DNA from: Pempheris klunzingeri
Taxonomy: Eukaryota; Chordata; Actinopteri; Acropomatiformes; Pempheridae
Length of the DNA: 64,000 bases
Assembly: GCF_042242105.1 (NCBI RefSeq)
Contig: NC_092027.1
Coordinates: 14,006,721 to 14,070,720 of the forward strand
Reading direction: 5' to 3'
How positions within the stretch are numbered: position 1 is the first letter of the stretch; every line of letters begins with the position of its first letter. A model generated the notes under the pieces. The model was given only the letters and a program-made list of their open reading frames with translations, did not search any database and was not told where the DNA came from. Positions 11,801-23,069 of the stretch are shown piece by piece. Made by a program: the position numbers and the translations under genes.

Positions 11801-13526
11801 CAGTCTTGACTCACAGTAAAATTGAAATTGTTATGGATGAAACACATAGTAAAGCTCAAAGCTTATATCCGTTGTCATCCCTGTTAGAAACTTGAGAGGG
11901 TGCCAGTCTAGACAGGTTAAAAACATACCAAGAAACGATATTAATGAGTGACAATTTAACAACCACTTCCTTCTCAAGACTCTGCTGTCGCTGCAGAGAT
12001 CCCATACTGTTTCACAGAGATGTAAATGGTGTTTTTCCCCATGAAAGTCCTGCTGTAAATCTAATAGGATAAACCTTTCATTGCACAATTATGGCAATCC
12101 CTGACAAGACTTTAACATTTGGATAAATAAGCAGGATGTGTATGCTAAGTGAGAATAATTATTCTGGTGGTTGGAAAATTGCACATTCCAAAGCTTTGAA
12201 TCTACAGGCAGGCCTTTTGCTTGATTTTATCGCTATTCTGGTAAGTGTGGGTACTTTCCGTAATTCACTTTAATCCACCCATGGATTAAAGGGCTGAGCT
12301 TCAGTCTTTTTGTACAATGGAGTAACTATAGAGCAATGATTGAGCATGTTAATGTTAAGAGCCCCAAAAGGTTACAAAAGAGAGGAGTCTCACTGGCAGT
12401 GTGGGGAGTGAACAGAGAGAAAATCTCCAAATGTAGCGAAAATGTTATTATTAGTACCAAAGGGGGTCTCTTCGCTCACAGTTTAACCTCTTTTGACAGT
12501 AGCCTTTTGTATAATCATCACTGCTACATAAAAAAAATGCTCCTTAACCTGAGAGGTTTCAACAAAAGCTCTGCAGTGGTGCAGACTATTTAAGGCTTTT
12601 TCTTTGGATAAATGGAACAGGTATGAGAGCCGAGGACGTCCAGCGACCTATTTCTAAAAATAAAGGCTCTCATAATAGTAGATATAAGGATTTTAGGACG
12701 AAAAGTTCATGAAATCACATGGAAATGTTTTCCTGTTAAACACAGCCTGTAATCTGCTCAACTGGGATTATTTAACAAATCTTTAGCGCCCAGAGATATG
12801 TGTGTGTGGGTGTGTTTGCATGTGTCAAAGTAATCTAATACAACCAATAAATGTCCTGTGACATCTGTGGGAGTTTAATTCAGAGATTTCTGCATAAAAA
12901 TTAGAAACATTTAGCTAGATTTGGTGTTAATGTGCTGTGATACTATTATGTGCTGAATGTGTTTTTACCGTCTGATCGGGCTGCACCCCCGAGCAGCTCT
13001 GGTCCTTAGCAGTGGATCCATGAGGACAAAGAGGAGACACAGACACCCAGTACCTGCTGACTGCCTTGTTCTCGACTGACACTGACACTGCCACCTCAGA
13101 CAACAACCTCTGCAAGGAGCGGGGGTGGAAAGAGATGAAAAAGCAAGATTAACTTTACTGCCTGATACGAAGAAATTCTTTAAAGCCAGTGTAGTATTCT
13201 GGTTGCAAGGAAATGCAGAATAAGATAAAAGAGCAGGAAGCAGGAACAGCGACAGTTTAAAAGTTTAATGAATATAATCTGCGTGAGTGAAAAGTAATGA
13301 GCTGGAAAGAGTACAATTAATTCTAGTTGTCACATGTTCCCAGAAAGCCCTCATTGTCACCCTTTGTTCTTTCTGAAATACAGGAGGGTTTATGGGAACA
13401 TAGAGGTGGGGCCAAAACTAGCATCTTTGTATTCGTCCATGATTAGGACACATGGTTTCTGTGGGGATCTGATAGCTATTATAATGCCAGCTTCTGTTCG
13501 GGCTCTGCTGCTTGTGTGTGCATGTG

Positions 13527-13557
<31 letters not shown>

Positions 13558-15998
13558 CTGTGTGGCTGTGCACCCGGATCTGTGGATTCGGCAGATTCTC
13601 GAAACAAACAATGGAGCGCTGTGCCTGAGGCAAGATTATAGCCTAGACTGCTGCCAACTGAACGGACCCCTAGTCACACACACACTCACACAAGGCCTTA
13701 CCCCTCCATAACCTCATGTTCTCATCTGTGTTTTGCTGTTTCATTAGGCCTTCAACGCTCAAAAACATCTCCAATCATCTGTTTTCACAACTTCAGATTT
13801 TCAGTTTGCATTACAAGATTACACTAAATCTCCTACATAGGCAGTGCACGTAGACACATGATGCAGTATCACTGACTTGGAGTTCTTCTTTTTTGAAAAC
13901 AGGAATGCGTTATTAGTCAGCTTGCATGATTAATCAAAGCTGACAGAAAACTGAGCTGATGTTGCCTCAGAGGATCAGTGGACTGACGCCTAAACACTTC
14001 TGGACTGATTCTACGTGGGTTCATGAATTCAGCTCACGCTGAGCTGCTGCTCTCTTCTCTCATATAGTGAGAGGTTAGAGAGAAGAACGTCCCCCGTCCT
14101 TCTTTTCCTTGTCTAAAGGATTTAATAATTTACAGAGGGAGGACAAAGGGATCTGAAAATGAGAAGGAAGTTATTCTTTAAAGCTGCAGAGGAAATAGGT
14201 GAGAGTTCTGTACCTTGTATGAGTCCACCACCAGCTCTATAAGGTTTGGAGCATGGAAGAGGCCTAACTTTCCCAGGTAGGAGCCAGGTAACAGACGCAC
14301 CAACTCCTAGAGAGGCAAAGAAAGATGAGGATGAATAAATGCTTTTAAACTAATTCCCCCCAGAGTTGAAGCTGATACTGACGCAGGTAGGGATTCACTA
14401 TCTATACATCAAAACTATGTGTAGCAACATTTGTGTTGTCACTTTCATATGTGGGCATGTGCTGTTTTGTGTGGGACAGATTACCTCGTACCACTGGTAC
14501 TGCTGTTTTTCCACAGCGAAGATTGAGTAGATATGATTTTCCAGCAGCTTATCAGACAACTGCCCCAAACTGGGATGGTCCTGAAAAGCAGACAACCAGC
14601 AGACTAAATAAAAAAGAATCGTTTTTTTCAGGAAAGTGTTTTTGTCTCCCCCCTGGTGTACCGTATCAAGTTTAGGTCTACTATTCCTAATATACAGTCA
14701 TTTGTTGTGTGAGTGTGTCATTGTCAGAGACAAAGTCCACATTTATCCATACATGGTCCACATTTCAAACTCCACCTCATGCACCAGTGTATACACAGTC
14801 CATATCAGAGTGTGACTGTGTTGGCTTTAAAGGAACAGTTCGACGTTTTGGGAAATAAGCTTATTAATTTTCTTGGCAGGAGTTGGATAAGAACATCATG
14901 GTAAGAACAGTAAAATTCAATAGCCAGCTAGCTTAGCTTAGCACAAAGACTGGAAGCAGTGGTAAACAAGCTGGGCACTGTCCAGAAGTGGCAAAATTCG
15001 CCAACCAGCACCTCTAAAACTCACAAATTAGCATGTTATATCACGTTTATTTGACCCAAACAGAAATTCATTTACCTATGATTTTAATGTACTAGTCTGC
15101 ATGAGGACATGTGAACTGTAAAATGTTGAATCACCAGTTAAAATGTTAATTTATTTTATGCCTGACAGTAAGTTTCCTCCTCCTCCTCCTCTCACCATCG
15201 TAGTGCTCCCTGTGTACACATTGTTTTCCAGGTGACATAGGCCATCATGCGGCACAACAATCCCTGCCAGCCGGCTGTCCAGGGCGAGGTGAGACGGCTG
15301 GTCGGTCATCAGCAGCAACAGACGCTTGGCCCCTGGTCGCCAACCCACCGCTTTCTGAAAAAGAGAAGGAGGGGAAACAGGACATTGTGTAACGTGAGCA
15401 AATCATGTCTGTTTTGACTTTTAATTAAACCAAATAACCATCACAAATCTGTGAGCTAGAACCGCACCTCAACAGAGATCAGTGACAAAATGCTTCTGTT
15501 TCTGGGAAATAGTTTTTTAGACTAGATATCACTTGTCAGCTACATTTACAGACTGATGTGAAAAATATGTGCATGCTTCATGTTTTAAAGGTTTACACAT
15601 GTGGTAAGAAACTGCAAATTCAAACATTTTACTCATCTGAACTACATTAGTTCCCATGGTGATCAGCTCTTTCTGTAATGCCCAATTAAAGGAAAAGCAG
15701 CAGAAATTCTTCTAGCAGTCACAGAGTCTCCGTCTAATGTATGTGACTCATCATAGACAGTGAGAGAGAAATGCCTCAGTGTGAGTCTGTAGCAGTCACA
15801 GAGTCTCCGTCTAAAGTCTGTGACTCGTCTGTGTGCACATGTGTATTTAAGGAAACCCAGTGAGCGAATACGTAGGCCTGACATAATGGAGAGTCTATTT
15901 CTAGAGTCATGACCACTGTGGTGTTTCCCTGCAGACTAGTTACTCACAGCCCCCCTGCATGGTGTGACTAACAGCCCCCCTGCAGCTATAGTATAAGC

Positions 15999-16037
<39 letters not shown>

Positions 16038-19000
16038 TGCCATACCCCTGCAGTAGTGTCATTACTTAGTGGGATTCCAGTGGTCATATCCAATGCAGAC
16101 TTACTACCAAATTTGGGGTTATTGCAAATTTTTCTGAAAATATTCAAGTAATTTGAGGAAACTGACAACATCTTATAAAATCTTGTATTTATCTCAAAAT
16201 GTTCTCTTTCTCTTGGTTGCAAGCTCTTGTAGCTCTTGCGAGCCTGACCTCTCATTGTCCATGCACACACACACCTGGCAGACAGCAGCTTGCAGCATAG
16301 CATCCAGTCCTCCCTCAGGTGTGTCCATGTTTCCGGAGATGCGCTGGCGTTTGATCACACGTGTGAACTCGCTCATATTTCCTGTCATACTCAGGACGTG
16401 ATGGAAGCCGTGGGCCGGCCGACAGCGGATCTCATAATCACTGGTGAGACAGTCCAGAAAGTTTTTAATTACAACATTCAGTGATGTAGATCTCCAAAAC
16501 AACCGCCAGAAAAATGAATGTCTAAAGCCTGTCTTTTGTTTCTGTCTCCCAGCACAGCTCATCATCATACCAGTGTTGCCCACTAACAGCTGAAAAATCC
16601 TTCCCTGAGTCACACAAAATTGGGAGCAACTTGTTTGGATGTCTTTTTATAGTCACTCAAATCAGCACACCACTCTTCTTGCCTCATTAAAAGAAGAAAA
16701 AGTTAGTGGAGGAATATAACAAGACAAACGCTGTAGGTGTTAAAGATCTTTTCTGTTCATGCAATAGCTAGAAAATTCACAAAACGATCAATATAGAAAT
16801 GATTTACTCTGTGTCTTTCAGCAACAATAATCACGTCAACATATTCTGCGTCTTACCTGCAGGGGTTGTTGATCTTGGAGGGGTGGACGTTGATGTAAGG
16901 GGAGACAGGTTTGTCCACAAACGAGCCAAAACCCAACCAGAGGTCTGAGGAATGCTCTATCATGCGAAGAGACAGAGCCACACCCACTGTCTTCAGCTGG
17001 ACCACAGAAAACATGCAGAATGGGAAAATCCAAGGGCAGGTAAAGGACGGTACACAGACAAAGAGGAAGAAACAAAAGAGGGAAAAGCAGAAGAGTAGAA
17101 GACAGTGATGGAGATGCAAAGAGGGGGCAAAAGGTGAGATAGAGATGGAAACAAGGGAAGAAAACATATTTTCTTGTATTCATTTGAAATAGATTTCTCA
17201 TTCAAGTAAATTTGTTTGAAATTTCTACAGTTTATAGCCGCTCATACGCTCCAGTAATATAACACCAAACTGCTATCTGTCAGCTCTTGTTTTTTTCCAA
17301 CTATGATGAAAAAACAACTTGAGAGTTTGTGTTGTGAAGTTGTGATGACTCAGGCTTGGAAAATGCACTCTTAACTTCAAATAAATAAGAGAAAAGCCTC
17401 AGCAGCGCAGACTCTCACTGACCGAGTGTATAAACACCTACATGATCAAGGTTTTCCTGCATAGACGCCGACACGTCAACCAGGTAGTACAGATCCACAG
17501 GATAACGTTTCAGCTGCTTCACAGCCACTACGACGCTGGCCTCTGAACCTACATGCACACACACACACATACACACATGCGTATACACATATAAAATAAA
17601 ATAGCTAATTCTAAACTTTACCTTAGCTGCTTTATCACCCACTAAGGCAATAAGAAAACAATGCAAATCAGAGATCCAGCGTTGACTTAGAATGTGCCCG
17701 ACGTCTACCTGGTCTGAGGGTGATGCTGATGTCTTGTGGGGACACTTGTGTGCTGCTGATGGTGGCATTGACCTCCACCTTGACCTCTGATTGCTCCATA
17801 AACTCCGGTTCACAGCCCCTCCTGAGCAGCTTCACTGGCAGGTCGCAGCGCTGGCTCTGGCCCGCCCCATTCAGAAAGTCCTGGAGGTCACATGGGGTCA
17901 AGAGGGGGAAATGGTGACTTGTGACATTTGCCCTTCCCTCCCTATGAACTTCTTTTAATGTATTTTATTCAAAGTTTTCAGATTTTACAATAACAAAATG
18001 TAGAGAGCGACACAAAGAAAAACATAGAAGAAGCTGCCAGGCAGTTGTAAGGATAACACAACTAAGCTGTCTAAGATGTTGCTGCTATAATCACATTTAT
18101 ACTGATGACAACAACAAATAGATGGGTCAAGTTGAATGCTACTTTATCCTCTGTGACCCCACAGGCAAGACACGCTAATACTGCCATATGTTTGACCATC
18201 ATGAATGTATACTGTCATATCTGGAAAGTGCAGTGTGATAAAAACACAAGAAATCATGGCAAATTGAAGCTGGTTGCACAATTATTCACCCTGGTTTCAC
18301 TTTTCGTTTCTGTGATTTTTATGACATTTGTATTGATTTGTGATGTAGTTACACTGATATGAGCACCATCCTCATCCTATTATGTGATCCCCAAGTTACT
18401 CATCAGTTTGGGATATCAGGAAGAAGTGTCCTATTTCAGTTTGCTCATCTGTGCCCAGATCTACTGTGATCACAGAAGAAAGGAGAGTTAAATGAAAGTA
18501 GAAATTCTGATGGATAGAAACGAGATTAGATTGTCCAATTGGATTTTTTTCTTATTCGGGGTTTGATTCAGTCATCACTTCATTGGATTAATCTTGTTGT
18601 AAATAAGCTCTCTGCTGCCTAACAGCTAGTTTTCCCAACAACACAGTACAACAGCGTCATGCCTTGCAGCTTTGCAGTGGATTAGTGACCTTTGGTATTT
18701 CAGTCTGTGAGAAATACACTCACAAATACAGCGACCGACAGTGGAAACATCAAACTAGACCATTAAATGTGTATTTGTAGCATGTGATGGGCCTGATTGG
18801 TATGAGTCAGTTTAAGGAGTGGGGCATAAGATGATGAAATATAGACAATGAAATGATTTAGTATTACTACTACTTTTAAAACAGAAACAGCAGAAAGAGC
18901 AAAGCAGCAGACAGTCTACAATAAGAGCTGAAACTGTAGCTAAATATGTAACCAAAGCCTGAACCTGAAAGCTTGACTGAATTCAGTTTATTTATGGCTG

Positions 19001-20966
19001 TCCCTGTGGCTGTAATTTGTCCAGTAACAACTCTGAATACCAGAAAGTTTCACAGCGACTGCTTTTCTCACAGAACGTGCCTCTTCGCCTAAAACTGAAT
19101 GTGAACATGCATATTTACAGGGACTATACCTGCTTAATCTCCAGTGTTTGTCCAAGCATGGCTCTGCGACTCTGTGTGTGTAGGAGGTTAGAGATGTGTT
19201 GTTTGAATGCTTTCATGCACCAGTGGGACCGGCCCTTAACTTAATGATCTCGGATGAGCTCAGGGTTCACAGGGTGGGAAAGCACCTGAAGTCTGTAAAC
19301 ACACACATGTTGACAGTCTAGTGTAGTATCTGCGTGTGTGTGTTGTGACTCGGGCGGCGCTGGGAGGTGTTACAGCTTCTCCAGGCTGATTTGGGGTGGG
19401 CTCTTTACGAGACAGACTGACACCCAGAAAGCAAAGACAGACACAGACACACAAACACGCAGGCAGACACACACTTTGAGAGAAACGCAGGGATATGTGT
19501 GAGCGCCTAGACTAAACACATGGATAGACGTGTCTCTGCGGACACATGAGAAAGCACGCATGGAAACATTCACACACACACACACACACACAGATGCGCT
19601 CGCACAGGTCGTAGGTCACGCTGCTGAGCTCGAACACACACATTATATTCACATCTGCGGTTGGCATCAAAGCTTTGGTGTGTGTCATCTGAGGAATGCT
19701 GTTGAATGTCTGCCACGTTCTCTTCCACCACCCCCTCTCTGTCACACACAAACACACACTTTTATACACATTCCTACCTCCTTGAAGCACCAGGCGCACT
19801 GTGGTCCACGTCTGAGACACTCCGCACAAGAGGTGATACTGGGAGACCAACACACACTGTCACCTGCAGATGGAGAGAGGTGGGAGGGGGAGAGAGGTGG
19901 AGGGATGCAGTGAAAGAGAGGAGAAGAAGCTGTGATTAGCATATGAAAGAATGTGTGTGTCAACATTAATTAGCCATGCAGCAGAGCCCCTGTGGATATG
20001 TAGAGATCTCATGCACACTTTTGATGATGGAAGCACCACTTAGCATCTCATATGAGGCTATTCAGCACATATTAGCCAGCAATGCAGTGGGAATGTGGGA
20101 ACAGGTGCTTGAGTTGTTGGAGTGGTGCAGTGGATCATTTCCCACGCCCACACACACCCACAGCCACACACAGAGGAGATCTAATCATGATTCAATCAGT
20201 GACTGCAACATGCACACAAATGTAGCCTATTATTAGAGTGACACTGTGATAAATCACTCGGACAAAATACTTTTTTGCAGCGTTAGCGGAAAAATACAGC
20301 AGGAGCAGAGAATCTGAACATTTTAGGGGGTGAAAAGGGGGATAAATTGGACCTTGGGTTTGGTTTTGTGGGATTTCTGATTCATTGAAGGGATCTATCT
20401 GCTGAAATCCAATTTTACAGTCATTTCAGTGAGCTACAGGGCTGGAATGTAGGACAGAGAAAGGCTGCAGGTCGCAGCATCACTAACAACCCACTAACAA
20501 GCTGCTGTGACCCAATTAGCAACTCCTGGCCTCTGGCAATCTCCTGAGTAGGTGAAGCATTTAACTTCTAATTATAACTGATCAATACAAGCTGGAACAA
20601 GAGAGCTTGTTGTGGTTTAGGCTTTTCCAGTGGGTCTAAGTTGAGTGGGTTTAAAATGAATAGTAGATCACAGTCTCTCCCAGAGTGGAAATACAATCCT
20701 TAAATGCTCATAAGGAAAACATCAGAAAAGCTAAAGCAGTCGACCCCCTGCAGAGAGCACCGCTGAGCGGTGGATGGGAGCTGATGTTGCGCAGTGATGT
20801 CTTGACAAGGTACAAGACGCAGGCTAATTGCTGGGATATGATGTAATTGGCACCTAATGAGCCTCCACTCACCGGGACCGGAGGCTTCTGCGCAGACAGC
20901 GACCAGCAAGCAGCAGAGCAGGACACACAGAGGGACGCTGCCGTGCGTGCGGGGCCAGGAAGTCAT
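5826..20966 (-). CDS. itgb8: Integrin beta-8 chain (16 coding exons)
   Basis: Exons in coding order: 20966-20873, 19863-19778, 17880-17709, 17548-17442, 16996-16857, 16440-16275, 15354-15196, 14580-14485, 14306-14214, 13109-12969, 11464-11044, 10881-10659, 10549-10446, 9429-9313, 7024-6861, 5954-5826. All junctions are GT-AG and phases match, giving 803 residues. Order of domains: signal peptide (1 to about 27), PSI domain ([14 protein letters not shown]), beta-I domain with MIDAS Asp142, Ser144 and Ser146 ([12 protein letters not shown]), cysteine-rich I-EGF modules in exons 11-13, a beta-tail segment (exon 14), one membrane helix (about 714-735) and a short cytoplasmic tail ending [29 protein letters not shown] and [17 protein letters not shown] match beta-8 closely, and VTYRRDRP in the tail matches human VTYRREKP. 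In mammals beta-8 pairs only with alpha-V and binds RGD in latent TGF-beta. As in human beta-8, the tail lacks the NPxY motifs that bind talin. The start is the first Met before the hydrophobic signal core. Exon 12 has a weak donor (GTACTT). Confidence 0.93.
7088..7910 (+). mobile_element. Degenerate Tc1/mariner transposon in itgb8 intron 14
   Basis: Inverted ends match over about 40 bp: AATGCTGTAAAGTAAGAATG at 7089-7108, continuing through CTTCAAAAATAT, is the reverse complement of 7871-7910 with few mismatches. Between them, on the plus strand, are remnants of a Tc1-type transposase. [10 protein letters not shown] near 7258 recalls the helix-turn-helix/GRPR region, and [20 protein letters not shown] near 7770-7830 recalls the catalytic-domain DLNPIE block. 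The frame is broken by shifts and deletions and the element is about half full length, so it is dead. It lies antisense to itgb8. Confidence 0.85.
8240..8668. repeat. Dispersed AAGTA-rich fish repeat in itgb8 intron 14
   Basis: It contains AAAGTATACTCAACAG, GTAGCTGATCAAAGTGGA and, at its right end, CAAATACCTCAAAATTATAT and GTGCAGTACTTAATTACTTT. Similar words recur at about 29690-29810, 35570-35960 and 56860-57040, which supports a dispersed family. The class is not determined. Confidence 0.55.
9313..9429 (-). other. itgb8: itgb8 exon 14, frame-neutral beta-tail exon
   Basis: A 117-nt exon (39 codons) with phase-1 borders on both sides, acceptor TTTTCAG and donor GTATAA. It encodes the segment with [20 protein letters not shown], which aligns with the beta-tail cysteine segment of other integrin beta chains (compare [20 protein letters not shown] in beta-3). 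Skipping it joins DDVS directly to ECVSSSRL, close to the human beta-8 sequence as I remember it (DQTSECFSSPS). The splice sites and the phase are seen directly; the human comparison is from memory. Confidence 0.8.
9441..9463 (+). repeat. (GA)n run beside itgb8 exon 14
   Basis: About eleven GA units just upstream of exon 14 in coding sense. On the minus strand this is a pyrimidine-rich (TC)n run directly before the TTTTCAG acceptor, so its length could affect splicing of that exon. Confidence 0.75.
11515..11740 (-). repeat. Dispersed fish repeat (TTAGCAT family), itgb8 intron 10
   Basis: Contains GTTAGCATGATGTAGTTAGC, CTACACATCAGTGTTTTAGC and CAGCCTCACAGAGATGTCAG. The same family lies in the opposite orientation at about 52715-53065 (GAGGCTGTACTTAGGCACAG, TTAGCATGCTAACGTTTGC), supporting a dispersed repeat of unknown class. 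Confidence 0.6.
13512..13557 (+). repeat. (GT)n microsatellite, itgb8 intron 9
   Basis: About 23 GT units with two CA interruptions near the start. The long open frames over it are low-complexity and not genes. Confidence 0.9.
14828..15095 (+). repeat. Dispersed fish repeat (GAGTTAGATGAGAAGAT family), itgb8 intron 7
   Basis: Starts AAAGGAACAGTTCGACGTTT and runs through TTAGCTTAGCACAAAGACTG and CAGCACCTCTAAAACTCAC. Related copies are at about 26064-26312, 33125-33690, 37000-37495, 43305-43445 and 50520-50690. The class is not determined. Confidence 0.6.
15713..15822 (+). repeat. 77-bp partial tandem duplication in itgb8 intron 6
   Basis: TAGCAGTCACAGAGTCTCCG followed by TCTAA occurs at 15713 and again at 15790. 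Both copies are followed by a similar stretch (ATGTATGTGACTCAT / AGTCTGTGACTCGT). Confidence 0.75.
16003..16036 (+). repeat. (GT)n microsatellite, itgb8 intron 6
   Basis: Seventeen uninterrupted GT units. Confidence 0.9.
17949..19770. other. itgb8 intron 2
   Basis: The intron between exons 2 and 3 (19777-17881). No gene or clear mobile element is recognised. It is AT-rich on the left and CA-rich near 19290-19600, where many spurious open frames arise from CACACA runs. Confidence 0.5.
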
Positions 20967-21500
20967 ATTATCCTATCCACACCGGGAGGGCGACCTGGGC
21001 GAAGCAGCGAGGAGGAGGAACGGGAGCAGAGGCTGGCTGTTACTGGAGATGAACCGGGGGAGACCGGGCACCGCGCGTCCGCAGCCGCACGAACAATAGC
21101 CGGGAGTGCGGGACCGAGCCGCGGGGCATTGTCGTTCACCCAATAACCTTCTAATCCCGGGGAGGTATTCACATCCCCCGGGTTAAATCAGCTTACAAGC
21201 GCGCTCCCCCGTGGACCACGAGAGGAGGTGAAGTAATCGGGCGGCAGCGGCTGCGGCGCAAGTTCCTCCATCTACGTCCATCCAGCCGCAGGTGTGCGAC
21301 GTGTCCCCGCGTGCTTCCACGATGGACCTCGTCTCACAGCTGACGGTAAAGTCTCATCCCGGGACAGAGCGCAGCACAGTCATACACACGAGGACCAACC
21401 AGCGCTGCGTTCAGCCGGTGCGCACCAGCATGCTGACTGAACATCCCAGACTGAAGCCAGGAGGGTGACCGTGTTTTAACCACTGTACTGACTGAGGCAG
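20967..21500. promoter_or_regulatory. GC-rich 5' block of itgb8, probable CpG-island promoter
   Basis: CpG-dense DNA begins in itgb8 exon 1 and runs to about 21500 (GCGCGTCCGCAGCCGCACG, GGGCGGCAGCGGCTGCGGCG). This contrasts sharply with the AT-rich flanks. No TATA box is evident, as expected for a CpG-type promoter. It may be bidirectional (see the candidate divergent exon at 21322). Confidence 0.6.
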
Positions 21501-21536
21501 GCGGTGCCATGGCAACGACGCACTGTCCTCGCTGTA

Positions 21537-21634
21537 TCAGAGAGAGAGAGAGAGAGAGAGGAAGAGAGGGGGGAGAGAGAGTTTAAGAGGGAGGGAAGAG
21601 AGACAAATAAGGAGAGAGAGAGAGAGAGAGAGAG
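21537..21634 (+). repeat. Polypurine (GA)n tract upstream of itgb8
   Basis: About 98 bases of nearly pure G and A with (AG)n at both ends, 570-670 bp upstream of the itgb8 ATG. Mirror-symmetric purine tracts of this kind can form triplex DNA or bind GAGA-type factors. Confidence 0.85.
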
Positions 21635-22345
21635 ATAAAATGCTTACTGCAAGGAGTTGTGCTGGGGTGCATTCCAAGTGAACTGTGGCCTTGAATTGAA
21701 CACTGATGTTTATATTGCTTCTACAGGGAGCCATTTAACAGCACTGAGAGCTCCTGTGTGTGTGTGTGGGGGGACCCATACTGTGTGTGGAGGGATGATG
21801 GGGTGAAGGAGTGGGGGGGGGGGTTCAATAAAATCAGAGCTCTTGCAGAGGGGGTTCACAAGCTGGTGCTAAGGAGGAGAAGGAGGAGGAAGGGGGTTTG
21901 GGTCCATTGTGCACAGATTCCAATGACATGGAGTAACCTCGCCTCGCCGGCTGCTCCGCTGAGCAGGAGCCAAAGACTTACTAAACAACTCAACATTTTA
22001 AGCTGGAGGAAAACAGAGCCACGCAAGGACAAAACACACTATAGTCTACCATCTTTGGCATGATCTTATGCTTGTCTCCGGTAGAGGTCTACCAGATAAA
22101 GTGGACATGTTGTGCTTGGCATGCAGCCTAAACGGTGATTGTGAGTGTGCCAACAGTCCCAACTAATTCGCAGCAGTGAGCTCACCCAGCACAGCCACTC
22201 ACACACAAGTCCCTTATCTACTCTGTTTGACCCCATCTGTCACTCAGGAGCCTGGAGCCCAGCCATCTACGCCTCTCCTCTCATTCATTCACATAATTTG
22301 TCAAACGGGAATTTCATAGGGGGAGCGCCAACAACATTTGAAACG

Positions 22346-22377
<32 letters not shown>
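22346..22377 (+). repeat. Poly-C run of 32 bases
   Basis: Thirty-two consecutive C residues, that is poly-G on the minus strand. Long G runs can form G-quadruplexes, and such runs are often miscounted by sequencers. Confidence 0.9.
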
Positions 22378-22378
<1 letters not shown>

Positions 22379-22727
22379 ACTCAATGACACTTCTCTGCCC
22401 CGGCCAAGTCTCTCCTGTCTGGGCTCCAGTGGCAATGACGGTTGGGGAGACAAAATATGGATCTGTTCTCTGCTGATAAACTTGATAATGGACTCTTGTG
22501 TAAACACTTGCTCTGCCCTGTCAATACTGGTCACCATCAGCATCTTAATGACAGCCGGCACTGTTGTAAAGCTGACACAAAACACTCTTCCTCTTCTCTG
22601 TCATTCCTCCCCCACCTTTTTAACCTCACCGCCATCCCCCCCGCTTGTCTCTTTTCTCTCCCCCTGGTGTGTTTGTGTTAGCAGTCGGCTGGGCTTTCCA
22701 TCACGCTGGTCTGGTCTCATCACTCTC

Positions 22728-22730
<3 letters not shown>

Positions 22731-22771
<41 letters not shown>
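22731..22771 (+). repeat. (CA)n microsatellite
   Basis: Twenty uninterrupted CA units. Confidence 0.9.
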
Positions 22772-23049
22772 ATCTTGTCCACTTCTGAATCACCACTCCC
22801 TCTTTAACACCTGCCCAACTTTCTTTCTGAATCGCACATTAAAAAGTCAACTCATCTCACTGATTTTCCCTCCCACGCTCTCCTTTCTGCCACACATTCT
22901 TTGGCTTAGCTGATCTGAGGACAAAGTAGGGGTCAAAGGTGATTTGGGAGCCAAATGGGGATTTCCATGCCCAGATCCAAACCAGCCGCCACAAGTGCAC
23001 AAAGTGAGTGACTCAGGAAAAAAGACATTTGGAGAGATTAGGTGTGGGT

Positions 23050-23069
23050 AAGGGTTAGGGTTAGGGTAT
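23050..23069 (+). repeat. Short interstitial telomere-like repeat
   Basis: AAGGGTTAGGGTTAGGGTA: two perfect and one partial TTAGGG unit. It is too short to be an old telomere. Confidence 0.6.

Noticed and set aside
19370..19939. Cluster of overlapping open frames on both strands
   Set aside because: CACACA/TGTGTG sequence lacks stops in several frames; only the short itgb8 exon 2 at 19863-19778 is real.
22301..22913. Proline-rich or glycine-rich open frames
   Set aside because: Produced by the poly-C run and neighbouring (CA)n; no start context, splice pattern or conservation signal.
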